From assembly GCA_945787715.1 (NCBI GenBank), contig CALZJE010000012.1, forward strand, positions 1-64,000: a stretch of DNA of 64,000 nucleotides, written 5' to 3'. The stretch is from an uncultured Ectothiorhodospiraceae bacterium (lineage in GTDB: Bacteria; Pseudomonadota; Gammaproteobacteria; S012-40). The translations under genes were made by a program, and so were the position numbers. The notes under the pieces are model-generated. The model was not told the origin of the DNA and ran no database searches. It saw only the letters and a program-made list of their open reading frames with translations. Below are positions 37,729 through 46,081 of the stretch, in pieces. Positions within the stretch are counted from its first letter, which is position 1. Each line of letters starts with the position of its first letter.

Positions 37729-37948
37729 TATCTGAAATGGTAAAATTGATTAAATACAAACAAGTACAGCAACCATCAAGCCGAATTAGCCATAAAATGA
37801 AAATAGAAAAGGCTCATAACTTTTTGATAACTATAGTAGAAAGAATAACAGTTTACAATAAAACGCATAATTAAGTAGATGGCTTTTCTCGGCAAGTCGC
37901 ATAAGACACTTTATCAGGAGTAATTCTGAAGCAAGGGAGTAACCTTAC

Positions 37949-38500
37949 ATGAAAGCGGTATTAGTGAAATTATTTGCCTTGTTTATTGCTTTAATGACAT
38001 TTGAGCAGACCAATGCCGGAGAAATTAAAGCTCGTGCTCGTGAACACGTTGACTTTCACAATATCGTTTTTAAAGATGGTAGCGATGCGGCTTATAGTGG
38101 ATTGAGCAATACTATCAATATATGGTGGGAAAAGCCTCGCATTTACTCTATAGGGCTGGCGTTTAATCCTATACTTGGCTCTGCTGAGGCCGATGGTGAG
38201 ACTGATCCGAGACTCAGTGGAAAACTCAAACTGATAACACTAGGTGTAGAAGGAAAGTACTATCATCATTACATTTCCCATAATTTGTTCACACGCCTTG
38301 GCTTAGGCTCCACACGCTTGGATACTACGGGTAAAATTGGTAATATTGATGGCTTCCATAGCTACATAGGTACAGGATGGGAATTTGATATCAAAGGTGT
38401 TGGCATTGCTTTGGAAATGGCTTATCGACAATCACGATTAGCACAAGGTATCATTGTGAATAGTATTACACCGTCAATTGGCGTCCATTTTTATCATTAA
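37949..38500 (+). CDS. Predicted outer-membrane beta-barrel protein
   Basis: 183 aa with a signal peptide (MKAVLVKLFALFIALMTFEQTNA, likely cleaved before GEIKA). The rest alternates polar and aromatic residues typical of a small 8-stranded barrel (FTRLGLGSTRLDTTGKIG, YIGTGWEFDIKGVGIALEMAY) and ends in an aromatic/histidine terminus (GVHFYH). No named family recognised; it resembles generic OmpW/YfaZ-size porin-like proteins. A GGAG-containing ribosome region precedes the ATG. Confidence 0.72.
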   Translation: MKAVLVKLFALFIALMTFEQTNAGEIKARAREHVDFHNIVFKDGSDAAYSGLSNTINIWWEKPRIYSIGLAFNPILGSAEADGETDPRLSGKLKLITLGVEGKYYHHYISHNLFTRLGLGSTRLDTTGKIGNIDGFHSYIGTGWEFDIKGVGIALEMAYRQSRLAQGIIVNSITPSIGVHFYH

Positions 38501-38591
38501 TTTCTCTCTGATTTTTACGATAAAGTATCAAATTACTGTAGCAGCTACAACCCCCAGCTTTTGGCGAAAACTACCTGACAATAACATCCTA

Positions 38592-39026
38592 CTATCCTAT
38601 CTGGCCATAGGATAAAGCCAAAAAAATCACACCGAGAGATAAACACAGAGGAGAATAATAATGCGTATCATATTTTGAAAATTCTGTTGTGTTAATTTTT
38701 TTAAAAAAACCTAGAACCTTGAAATCTCCTATTGCACGCACAATAAAAATTCCTGACAGAGCCCAGCCAGCATAAATAATCAGGCTTCCCTGTGGAAGAG
38801 ATGTAAGGTCATAAAAGCCAAGCATGAAGACAACAGCTCCGCAACCAAACAAAACGATAGCAACTATTAAGGTAATAGTTACACCGGGAGTCATTGTTGG
38901 TTTCCCATCAATAACTGGAATTACCTTATTCACACCAATTTTTCCGCCGAATGCCCAGTAGACGTGCAGCAAACCAAGAAATACAAATAAAAGCATTACT
39001 ATCAGTACAACAATACTCATTATCAT
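38592..39026 (-). CDS. DUF3995-like integral membrane protein
   Basis: 144-aa protein with four predicted membrane spans. The N-terminal block (LGLLHVYWAFGGKIGVNKVIPVI) and the GDFKVLGFFKKI segment match the DUF3995 pattern. Function is unknown. The start has a TAGGAGATGATA-type ribosome site. The final codons lie within an 8-bp inverted repeat (TATCCTAT / ATAGGATA, 38593-38614) that may form a hairpin at the mRNA end. Confidence 0.82.
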   Translation of the reverse strand: MIMSIVVLIVMLLFVFLGLLHVYWAFGGKIGVNKVIPVIDGKPTMTPGVTITLIVAIVLFGCGAVVFMLGFYDLTSLPQGSLIIYAGWALSGIFIVRAIGDFKVLGFFKKINTTEFSKYDTHYYSPLCLSLGVIFLALSYGQIG

Positions 39027-39343
39027 CTCCTAAGGATTAATAAGTGAAGTTTGGATCATCACTATTTCATATAATTAGTGCATTAACTCTAATTTATATC
39101 TAGAGTAACCCTATGTCAAGAAAAAGAGTAAGTGAAGGGCCGATGAAGAATTCTACCTCTCTCATTTTCCTAGCATCGTATTGAAGTGTTAGGGTTTCAC
39201 GCAGGAAATAGTAAACATTAGTCAATCAGATCACTAATTAATATAATAGGATTGTTAACAATAAAAAACTCTCGACATGCAGAAATAGAAAGTATAATGA
39301 GTCGATAGGGAATTACCGACTCAATGTTAATTAATTGAATTTA
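39027..39343. other. Intergenic region
   Basis: About 315 AT-rich bases between the DUF3995-like gene and the end of the broken cytochrome P460 gene. No ORF, terminator or repeat recognised. Confidence 0.35.
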
Positions 39344-39826
39344 CTAATTTCTTAGTTTCGAAAAAACATAGCCACTATCCTTCTGCGGAGAATGACAAAC
39401 AAAACATGAGCCGCCTCCATCTTTAGTTAATCTCTCGGTTTTACTATTGGCTGCAAAACCTTCAAAACCCCACCCTCCAGTTTAGGCGTATTTTTTCACA
39501 TCTTTATGCATGACCCCAACCAGCTTGCGCTCACCTTCCTGAATTGTGTTATCTTTTTCCATAGTGTTGATAAGATCGAATGCCAATACGGAACCATCAG
39601 AATAAATTCCATTTTTTAATCCCTGAATCGCCTTGTCATTACCATAAATGTGATGAATACCTTGGAATGGATTTGCCAAAGGATGCCCAGGCTTAATGAC
39701 CATTGATTTAACATGAGTCCAGTTACGATAGTCATTTGGATATGGAACCTTATCTCCATCTGCTTGACACACAGATGAAAACACCAAGATTAAACTTCCT
39801 GTAATAGTTGCTAATTTAGACTTCAT
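39344..39826 (-). pseudogene. Cytochrome P460 family gene split by an in-frame stop
   Basis: Frame-continuous 160-codon gene interrupted once. The first part (MKSKLATITGSLILVFSSVC signal peptide, then YPNDYRNWTHVKSMVIKPGH and MHKDVKKYA) is the P460 fold. A TAA at 39482-39484 follows, then the same frame continues TGGWGFEGFAANSKTERLTK, GSCFVCHSPQKDSGYVFSKL and a TAG. The CxxCH haem motif lies after the stop, so the translated 114-aa product cannot bind haem. P460 enzymes act on hydroxylamine or NO. No frameshift is needed: a single codon change explains it. A sequencing error is the alternative. It is third in a probable operon with the DUF2024 and thiol genes. Confidence 0.88.
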
Positions 39827-39847
39827 TATTCTACCCCTCTACAATAA

Positions 39848-40117
39848 TTAAATCGGTGAAGGACAACCTTCCATTTGCAAGATCGCATACCCTTGCATTG
39901 AAACTACATTTAAAGTTTCAGGGTTTGCCGCTGTACTATGACAAAAATGACATTTATCCAGGTGCATGTTATCCACCTGAGCTCCGATGCTTTCAAGCCA
40001 TATGATCGCGACCCTTCGCGCGTCCTGTTCGATGCCACCGCTGGGCAGGAGCACATCGAAATGCATTTGCTCGCCACTGCTTTGGGTAACATAGGTATCA
40101 AACACATCTAGCTTCAT
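39848..40117 (-). CDS. DUF2024 family protein
   Basis: 89-aa protein starting MKLDVFDTYVTQSSGEQMHF, a DUF2024 signature, with HLDKCHFCHSTAANPE giving a C-x2-C-H motif that could bind metal. I chose ATG 40117 rather than the track's 40204 because GAGGAG sits seven bases upstream and the conserved N-terminus begins exactly there. The family function is unknown. It starts about 150 bases after the thioredoxin-like gene and is followed 21 bases later by the broken P460 gene, so the three likely form a regulated group. Confidence 0.83.
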   Translation of the reverse strand: MKLDVFDTYVTQSSGEQMHFDVLLPSGGIEQDARRVAIIWLESIGAQVDNMHLDKCHFCHSTAANPETLNVVSMQGYAILQMEGCPSPI

Positions 40118-40266
40118 ATCAATACTCCTCAAGTTACACATCGGAAAAACTCCGATGAATTTGTTCTTACCCTGACGTTTCAAATTAATCGGGTAAAAAG
40201 TCATTTTATTGCTTTATTTACTGCCTCTAAGGCCTTTTTCCACGAATATTATTGAAATGTTAGGGA

Positions 40267-40500
40267 TTACTTCAGCTCACTGATCTCAGCACCAAAATTG
40301 ATATGAAAAACAGCATCATCCAATAGTAAAGCGGGAACGGATTTAACGCCTGCTTGCTCCGCTTCATCAATTCGAAAAATATCTTCACCTAAATGCACAA
40401 TTTCAATATCAAAGCGTTTCTGATCCAATGCTTCTAGCTCTGACTGTTCTGCGCTGATGCAAACTGGGCAGCCTGCGTGGTAAAAAATAGCTTTACTCAT
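40267..40500 (-). CDS. Small thioredoxin/glutaredoxin-like protein
   Basis: 77-aa single-domain protein: MSKAIFYHAGCPVCISAEQS with CPVC active-site cysteines, and a cis-Pro region VKSVPALLLDDAVFHINFG. It looks like a minimal thiol-redox protein. ATG 40500 is preceded by AAGGATGACGATT, a good ribosome site; the track's longer start at 40602 would cross the whole divergent promoter region. It diverges from marR, with two palindromic operators between, so it is very likely MarR-regulated. Confidence 0.85.
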   Translation of the reverse strand: MSKAIFYHAGCPVCISAEQSELEALDQKRFDIEIVHLGEDIFRIDEAEQAGVKSVPALLLDDAVFHINFGAEISELK

Positions 40501-40520
40501 AATCGTCATCCTTAAATTTT

Positions 40521-40537
40521 TGTATCGACTCGATACT
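40521..40537. promoter_or_regulatory. MarR-type palindromic operator, copy 1
   Basis: TGTATCGACTCGATACT: perfect arms GTATCG / CGATAC with a 3-base spacer, 21 bases upstream of the thiol-protein start. It shares its arms with copy 2 across the divergent promoter. Likely binding site of the adjacent MarR protein. Confidence 0.75.
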
Positions 40538-40575
40538 TTATAAATTGTAAGCAAAGATTTAGGCCTTGTCAAGAA

Positions 40576-40592
40576 GGTATTGATCCGATACC
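40576..40592. promoter_or_regulatory. MarR-type palindromic operator, copy 2
   Basis: GGTATTGATCCGATACC: arms GGTATTG / CGATACC (one mismatch from perfect symmetry), 3-base spacer, eight bases before the marR ATG. Its centre is 55 bases from copy 1. This suggests autoregulation together with control of the divergent gene. Confidence 0.77.
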
Positions 40593-40600
40593 ATATATAC

Positions 40601-41167
40601 ATGAAAACGAAGCTAATATATGACTACATTGAACGGCTCAGTAACCTAATGCGAAATGAAACACGACGCGAAGGGGCTGAGTATGGTTTGCAACCCGTGC
40701 AATTAGAGGCATTACATTATCTGTCTATTTGTAACCGATATTCAGATACGCCCATGGGAGTTACTGAATATTTGGGCCAAACAAAGGGCACTGTATCCCA
40801 AAGTTTGAAAGTGCTCGAAAAAAAAGGTTTTTTAACCAAGCATACTGACAATCACGACAAGCGGATAACTCATTTAAAAGTATCCAGTACTGGAAAGAAA
40901 CTATTGAAAAAAACAATCCCAACACCAATTTTCAGCCAGGCTTGTGAACATTTGAATGAACCGACTCAAACACAAACTATTTCTGTTCTTAAAGATTTAC
41001 TTCAGGCGATACAGTGCGCTAACGGAATGAAGTCTTTCGGAGTTTGTGGTACTTGTCGTTACAATCAGAAGAATAAAGATGGCAGCTTTTCTTGCGGTCT
41101 TACTAAAGAATCATTATCTCAAAATGATGTGTTGCTAATTTGTCGGGAGCATGAAAATGTTCTTTAA
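40601..41167 (+). CDS. MarR family regulator with cysteine-rich C-terminal tail
   Basis: 188-aa winged-helix regulator. HTH/wing region: PMGVTEYLGQTKGTVSQSLK and KKGFLTKHTDNHDKRITHLK. Unusually, the last ~40 residues hold four cysteines (C149, C152 in CGTC; C165; C181), spaced like a metal or Fe-S site, suggesting a redox- or metal-sensing switch. I chose ATG 40601 rather than 40580, which would put the start inside operator copy 2. Divergent from the thiol-protein / DUF2024 / P460 group and flanked by twin operators. The sensed signal is unknown; nitrosative or oxidative stress is an inference from the targets. Confidence 0.9.
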   Translation: MKTKLIYDYIERLSNLMRNETRREGAEYGLQPVQLEALHYLSICNRYSDTPMGVTEYLGQTKGTVSQSLKVLEKKGFLTKHTDNHDKRITHLKVSSTGKKLLKKTIPTPIFSQACEHLNEPTQTQTISVLKDLLQAIQCANGMKSFGVCGTCRYNQKNKDGSFSCGLTKESLSQNDVLLICREHENVL

Positions 41168-41312
41168 AGAACGAGTTGCTGTTCTTCAACATATTCATTT
41201 TGAAGAAGCAGCAGCAATCACAAAATGGATGGATAACGCCTGCTCTACCCTGGTTAACCAGAAATTCGATACAACTGTCTTTCTGCTTTTTCTTTTAAAC
41301 TCTTCTGGTTAA
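41157..41312 (+). pseudogene. Truncated 5' fragment, possibly of a glutamine amidotransferase gene
   Basis: 51-codon frame whose ATG overlaps the marR stop, as in a translationally coupled operon. It reads MFFKERVAVLQHIHFEEAAA..., and VAVLQHxxFE is reminiscent of the start of class-I glutamine amidotransferases. The frame then runs into the 3' end of the opposite-strand crp/fnr-type gene, where it encodes sequence that looks antisense. I infer that a former downstream gene lost most of its length. A 12-bp palindrome CTGGTTAACCAG (41250-41261) sits at the likely join. Family assignment is tentative. Confidence 0.35.
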
Positions 41313-42015
41313 GCACATCTATTTTACCGCTAAAGATACCAATCACACCTTCACGCCTAAGTTCACCCAACAAACGAGCAACGACAGGCCTCACAGTTCC
41401 AATCATATGCGCTAACTCTTCCTGCGAAAGATCATGAATAATTTTCAGCGTGTAGTTCGAATGATTCAAATAACGTAACAATAAAGAGCTAAGACGCGTC
41501 ATAGTATTATCAAACGCTAATTCACTAGCCAAGTCACTTAATCGCTCAAATTGCTTATTTTCAATCTCTGCCATTGCCTTTTGAAGTGATTGATGTTGCC
41601 CCGTCCACTCTGCCCATTTATCAAGTGATGTGGACAACACTTCAACATCATCCATCGCTGAAATCTGTAAATCATTACGTCCATTATCAATCACATTCAG
41701 GCCATTAATTGCCTCGCCAGGGCCAAGTAAAAACAGGATCAGCTCCCTACCGCTAGCCACGTGATATCGACTGACTTTAACTCGACCTTTGAGTAATATA
41801 TAAAATCTATGTTTCAACTGTTGAGATTCTAACTGATAGCCGCGAGGCCAACGATCACTACGCATAACGGAAAGCATGTTTTTCATTGATTGTGGATCAA
41901 TCCCTGAAAACAACGGTGATGTCGACATAATTTTATAATCAAATAGTGGCTGCATTGCGACGCAATGATTTTTTTGTAATTTTACCTGAAACGAATCGTG
42001 CAACTGTTCTTTCAT
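41254..42015 (-). CDS. Crp/Fnr family transcription regulator
   Basis: 253 aa: cyclic-nucleotide-binding-like sensor domain (HRFYILLKGRVKVSRYHVASGRELILFLLGPGEAI) and a C-terminal HTH (LSQEELAHMIGTVRPVVARLLGELRREGVI). It lacks the N-terminal cysteine cluster of FNR, having only one early Cys (C18), so it is not an oxygen-sensing Fe-S FNR. The cAMP-binding residues of Crp are also not evident, so the ligand is unknown. Its long N-terminus (~30 residues before the domain) may mean a start at a later Met. It is near the P460/MarR group and a FixJ-type regulator. Confidence 0.9.
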   Translation of the reverse strand: MKEQLHDSFQVKLQKNHCVAMQPLFDYKIMSTSPLFSGIDPQSMKNMLSVMRSDRWPRGYQLESQQLKHRFYILLKGRVKVSRYHVASGRELILFLLGPGEAINGLNVIDNGRNDLQISAMDDVEVLSTSLDKWAEWTGQHQSLQKAMAEIENKQFERLSDLASELAFDNTMTRLSSLLLRYLNHSNYTLKIIHDLSQEELAHMIGTVRPVVARLLGELRREGVIGIFSGKIDVLNQKSLKEKAERQLYRISG

Positions 42016-42514
42016 ATGTCTAACCCCCTAAAAATTAGCGGCCAACCCGCTCTCTCATTCGCTATTGGCCCGATTAGCAAATATTAAAATTAATAATCTA
42101 GATGTTCTGAAAAGACTGAACAACTTCAAAAACTTATCGTGAATCTGCACAACCTGGTTTTTATTTAACCATTTAGTCGGCAACCATGAATTAATTAACA
42201 CTCCCCTCCACTACTTTTTGCAATTGTGATCAAAAAACCCTTTTCCAAATCGTTAATCAAGCTCATCACTACCACAAGCATCAAGAAGAAGTACTTCGTT
42301 AGCAATTCACGCTGCTCTCCCTGTATTGATGTTTATAAGTATATGTATATACAAAAAGGTTTTCATTTCGTAATTATACGTATTCGGGGATAATAGAAAT
42401 TCTCGGAAGGGAAACAACAGAATACATTTATTCTAAGTGAGTTTCGGTTATCGTGAATGCAGGGATGTATTTACAATGCATTTTGAACAGCCAAACACAA
42501 TACAAAGGTTACAA
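42016..42514. other. Divergent regulatory region between crp/fnr-type and fixJ-type genes
   Basis: About 500 AT-rich bases between two divergent regulator genes. A TTGTGATCAAAA stretch near 42224 has a loose resemblance to a Crp/Fnr half-site pair but is not symmetrical enough to claim. The track's longer FixJ ORF reaches into this region from 42437, but the ribosome site favours 42515. Confidence 0.4.
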
Positions 42515-43129
42515 ATGACTAAACAGGCAACCGTACATATTGTTGATGATGATGAAGCGATGCGAAAATCGTTGAAGCTCTTAATGAAGTCGATAGACCT
42601 ACATGCTGAAACTTACCATTCCGCAGAAGATTTTTTGGAAAACTTTCAGGCTTCGACGCCCTCTTGTGTTTTGATGGATGTAAGAATGCCTGGCATGCAA
42701 GGTCTGGATTTATTAGCCCTTTTGCCAATAAAAAATATCAATGTGCCTGTCGTAATAATGACCGGCCATGGCGACATACCATCGGCAGTAAAAGCCATAA
42801 AAGCAGGCGCCGTTGACTTTGTCGAAAAGCCTTTTGATCAAGAAGCACTAACCAACACTATTAAAAAATGTATTCAAACCAGTACAGTTCGAAGCAAATC
42901 AGATACACAACAAATTTATAGTGAAAAACTTGCTTTGTTGAGCCGCAGAGAAACCGAAGTTCTTGATAGACTGGTTAAGGGAAAAATTAATAAAGTCATT
43001 GCAGCTGATCTTAATATTAGCGTTCGAACGGTAGAAGCTCATCGCGCGAATATAATGACAAAATTCGACGCCAATTCTTTATCTGACTTGGTAAAAATCA
43101 GTATATATTCACAGATTTATAAAGCCTAA
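42515..43129 (+). CDS. FixJ/NarL-type response regulator
   Basis: 204-aa two-domain regulator. Receiver: VHIVDDDEAMRKSL with phospho-Asp D55 (CVLMDVRMPGMQG), T of MTGHGDIPSAVKAIKAGAVDF and K of FVEKPFD, the FixJ-type subfamily pattern. A LuxR-type HTH follows (LSRRETEVLDRLVKGKINKV, then LNISVRTVEAHRANIM). ATG 42515 has AAAGG nine bases before it and begins at the conserved receiver, unlike the track's 42437. No partner kinase is next to it; the hybrid kinase 4 kb away has its own receiver. Confidence 0.92.
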   Translation: MTKQATVHIVDDDEAMRKSLKLLMKSIDLHAETYHSAEDFLENFQASTPSCVLMDVRMPGMQGLDLLALLPIKNINVPVVIMTGHGDIPSAVKAIKAGAVDFVEKPFDQEALTNTIKKCIQTSTVRSKSDTQQIYSEKLALLSRRETEVLDRLVKGKINKVIAADLNISVRTVEAHRANIMTKFDANSLSDLVKISIYSQIYKA

Positions 43130-43256
43130 GGGCTTGTTGGACTTAGGTGTTAAGTCTCAACCGTTATTGACATATCAATCATTTTTTACATTTGCTATAA
43201 TTTCTCTTCAAATTAACACACAAAACAATCCTATAACAACATAGCTAGATTCCCTC

Positions 43257-45857
43257 ATGCGATTTTTAAAAAGAACATTCAAATTTCTTGTATTACTATT
43301 TATCCTAATTATTGTTGCGCTGCCTTATGCCGTAAAATATGGCGCGATTCATTACCTGGAAACAGAACAAAATATTACGACAAATATTTATGATATCAGC
43401 ATCAATTTATTTACCGGTAAGATAAGCATCGAAGGTCTTCATCTTTATGGCGAGCAAGTAGGTGCGCTGCATTTAGGTGAATTTATGGTTGATATGAGTT
43501 TAACTGAAATATTCAAAAAGAATATTTTAGTAGAATCTATCCTCATAACAGATTTCACGAGCAATGTCTCTGAACTGGAGAATGCATGGAATGTTGGCGG
43601 GATAACTATTCCCCTTGGTGCCGAACAAGAAAAAGAGCCCGAGAAAGAACAAGAGGCATCCAAAGCATTCGACTGGGGTTATGGCGTACAATCAATATCA
43701 TTTTTAAATGTTAATGTAGACGTTTCCAGCCAATACACTGATAGTAGTTTTTCTATCATTAAGCTTGAGGTGGATAATGTATTATCCTGGCACCCTGGCA
43801 GAACCTCACTGTTAGCGCTGGATATGAATATCAATGGTGATACTTTTCATATCATTGGCGATGCTTCCCCTTTTGTTGATGAGCCATTAATCAAAACCAG
43901 AGTGAAAATTAATGACATACAATTAAGACCATTTTTAAAATCCGTAAAAGATTTACCTTTTAATGAAGTAAACGTGGCTTTATTTTCTGATTTTGAATTA
44001 GAAATAGCTTCAAGAGCCGATCGCATACAACTTGGCATCAATGGCGATTATGGCTTGAGAGATATTTATTTAAGTGATGATGCACGTGAGATTAAGCTGG
44101 GTAAATTAATGTGGAATGGAGAGCAAACCGTTACCTTACCTAAAAAAGGGGCCAAAATGATTAGTCTTGATGGGTCCGTTTTCCTGAAGAATATAGATAT
44201 AATAGATTCAATCAATAATGCTCGAGTTCTACAAAACGAAGTCGCCTTAGTCGGTACCTATGATATAAAACTTGATGAAGAATCTGAAAAGCCCGGTGTA
44301 GCTGCCAGTGCAGCACTGACTATCGGTGAATTAAATATAGATACGTTGGACGATAAAATCAAGCTAGCAGCATTCGACAACTGGGTAATCAATACAATAA
44401 AAGTTAATAGTATTGATGATGTCGTTATCAATACTTCTGAGATAAACAACCTGGTTGTTCTAAAAGATATTGGCAATAAAAAATTACCCGCAGTCGCTGG
44501 ACTCGAAAAATTTATTATCAATGACATTAAGTATCAACCGAATATGGTTGAAATTGAAAAAATAGAGCTTCGCCACTTAAACGCCGATGTCAGGCTGGAT
44601 AAACAAGGAAACATCCCCGCTTTATCAACTGCTTATCCTAAAAAACCTGAACCTGAATCCAATGCAAATGATAAGCTCGAAGCAAAGACTGTCACACAAG
44701 AAGCACCTACGACAGAGTCAGAACCAGAAAAAGAGAAAATTGCGCTAGTAGTCAATAAAATCCTCATAAACTCCAACAGCAATATCCGTTTTATTGATAA
44801 CTCGGTGACACCGGTATTTGATACCAAATTACACGATTTAACATTATCAATTACCGACATCAATTCCAGCAAACCTGATAAACCTGCCCATATCGATTTT
44901 AAAGCAAACATCGATGAGTATGGTAAATTTTCCCTTAAAGGTAATGCTCATCCTTTTACCGAAAAAGTTAATGCCAAGCTTGTTGCTGATTTAGACTCCT
45001 TAGAGCTCGTACCTTTATCATCGTATGCTGGCAAGTTTGCTGGAATTAACATCAAGCGCGGAACTTTGGACCTCGATGCAGACATCAATGCAAAAGACGA
45101 TATATTAGATGTAAAAAACATTTTCCACATGAATCAACTTAATGTTGAATCTGATGAGAGCGAAGTCGCTGACAATATTTTTAAAGACATGCCCATGCCA
45201 CTAGACTTAACATTAGATGTGCTGCGGGATAAAAACAATATTATTACATTAGAAATTCCCGTCACTGGCAATATCAATGATCCTGATTTTAGTTTGCAAG
45301 ATGTGTACAACACTGCCATGGTCAAAGCTATGAAGTATGCGGCTACACATTATTTAATGCAGGCTGTTCAGCCTTTAGGCTTAATTCTCACAGCAGGAGA
45401 ACTGATTGGCAAAGCCACTGCACCAAAATTTGACCCATTAATATTCAAAGAAGGCTCTAGTGAGATTTCCGATACCAATAAGAAACACATTAAAAATCTC
45501 GCAAAAATCTTGCAGGAAAAAGACAAACTAAGGTTCACCATTTGTGGTACAGCAACCGAATCAGATTGGAAGGCTATTCAGGCTAGTAAAACTGAAACTA
45601 ATGCTGAAAAAACCGCAGATACAAAAGAAGTTGACACAGAAAAAACTGCGAAAACAGAGCCTGGCAAAGATACAAAAGTAGAGAATAATCGCACTCAGAT
45701 CTTATTAAAACTGGCAAATGAACGTACGAAACTAGTTAAAAAAGAATTTGTAGATACTCATAAAATTGACCCGAAACGTTTATTTTCCTGTAATGGTAAA
45801 ATTACCAAAGACAAAGAAGATAAGATTGCTTCGCCAGCCGTTGAGATTACGTTGTAA
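43257..45857 (+). CDS. DUF748 / AsmA-like envelope protein
   Basis: 866 aa anchored by one N-terminal helix (FKFLVLLFILIIVALPYAV), then long beta-rich repeats of the AsmA-like kind (GKISIEGLHLYGEQVGALHL). Two acidic/Glu-Lys linkers occur: EQEKEPEKEQEA near 125 and a Thr/Lys/Glu segment near 780. The C-terminus is an OmpA-like fold (FKEGSSEISDTNKKHIKNLA). Family members are implicated in lipid transport between membranes, but the function of this subgroup is unproven. It ends convergently toward the RND pump gene, with the inserted cassette between. Several antisense ORFs are shadows. Confidence 0.88.
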   Translation: MRFLKRTFKFLVLLFILIIVALPYAVKYGAIHYLETEQNITTNIYDISINLFTGKISIEGLHLYGEQVGALHLGEFMVDMSLTEIFKKNILVESILITDFTSNVSELENAWNVGGITIPLGAEQEKEPEKEQEASKAFDWGYGVQSISFLNVNVDVSSQYTDSSFSIIKLEVDNVLSWHPGRTSLLALDMNINGDTFHIIGDASPFVDEPLIKTRVKINDIQLRPFLKSVKDLPFNEVNVALFSDFELEIASRADRIQLGINGDYGLRDIYLSDDAREIKLGKLMWNGEQTVTLPKKGAKMISLDGSVFLKNIDIIDSINNARVLQNEVALVGTYDIKLDEESEKPGVAASAALTIGELNIDTLDDKIKLAAFDNWVINTIKVNSIDDVVINTSEINNLVVLKDIGNKKLPAVAGLEKFIINDIKYQPNMVEIEKIELRHLNADVRLDKQGNIPALSTAYPKKPEPESNANDKLEAKTVTQEAPTTESEPEKEKIALVVNKILINSNSNIRFIDNSVTPVFDTKLHDLTLSITDINSSKPDKPAHIDFKANIDEYGKFSLKGNAHPFTEKVNAKLVADLDSLELVPLSSYAGKFAGINIKRGTLDLDADINAKDDILDVKNIFHMNQLNVESDESEVADNIFKDMPMPLDLTLDVLRDKNNIITLEIPVTGNINDPDFSLQDVYNTAMVKAMKYAATHYLMQAVQPLGLILTAGELIGKATAPKFDPLIFKEGSSEISDTNKKHIKNLAKILQEKDKLRFTICGTATESDWKAIQASKTETNAEKTADTKEVDTEKTAKTEPGKDTKVENNRTQILLKLANERTKLVKKEFVDTHKIDPKRLFSCNGKITKDKEDKIASPAVEITL

Positions 45858-45900
45858 ATACCAACTCCAACGTTTCAAAATATACTCGTATCAATTCGTA

Positions 45901-45953
45901 GCCCGGATGTAGCGCAGCGGAATCCGGGAGGTTAGTCTATTATCCTCCCGGAT
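45901..45953. repeat. REP-like palindromic repeat
   Basis: GC-rich element GCCCGGATGTAGCGCAGCGG followed by AATCCGGGAGG and, after 12 bases, CCTCCCGGAT. The inverted arms ATCCGGGAGG / CCTCCCGGAT are perfect (10 bp), and CCCGGAT / ATCCGGG gives a second overlapping stem. The GCGGAATCCGGG wording is typical of REP elements in gammaproteobacteria. It lies 43 bases after the DUF748 stop and may end or protect that transcript. Confidence 0.8.
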
Positions 45954-45993
45954 ATTGTTTCGCCCATAAGGAAGTGCCCTTAAGGTATATTCG

Positions 45994-46081
45994 TGGATCA
46001 ACTGCTTTTTCTAGGTTTAACTTCGCTTTCCATTTTTCGCTCCTTTTCTACCGACACCCAATCAAAGTCGCTAAAAATACT
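45994..46081. repeat. 88-bp direct repeat, copy A: duplicated 3' end of the RND gene
   Basis: 83 of 88 bases match copy C at 52012-52099 by hand comparison. On the minus strand it still reads SIFSDFDWVSVEKERKMESE...SS and a TGA, i.e. the last 27 codons and stop of the RND permease with three amino-acid changes. Similarity stops abruptly at 46081. It marks the left border of the signalling cassette. Confidence 0.93.

Noticed and set aside
42224-42236. Possible Crp/Fnr binding site TTGTGATCAAAA
   Set aside because: Too asymmetric compared with TGTGA-N6-TCACA or TTGAT-N4-ATCAA to call by eye.
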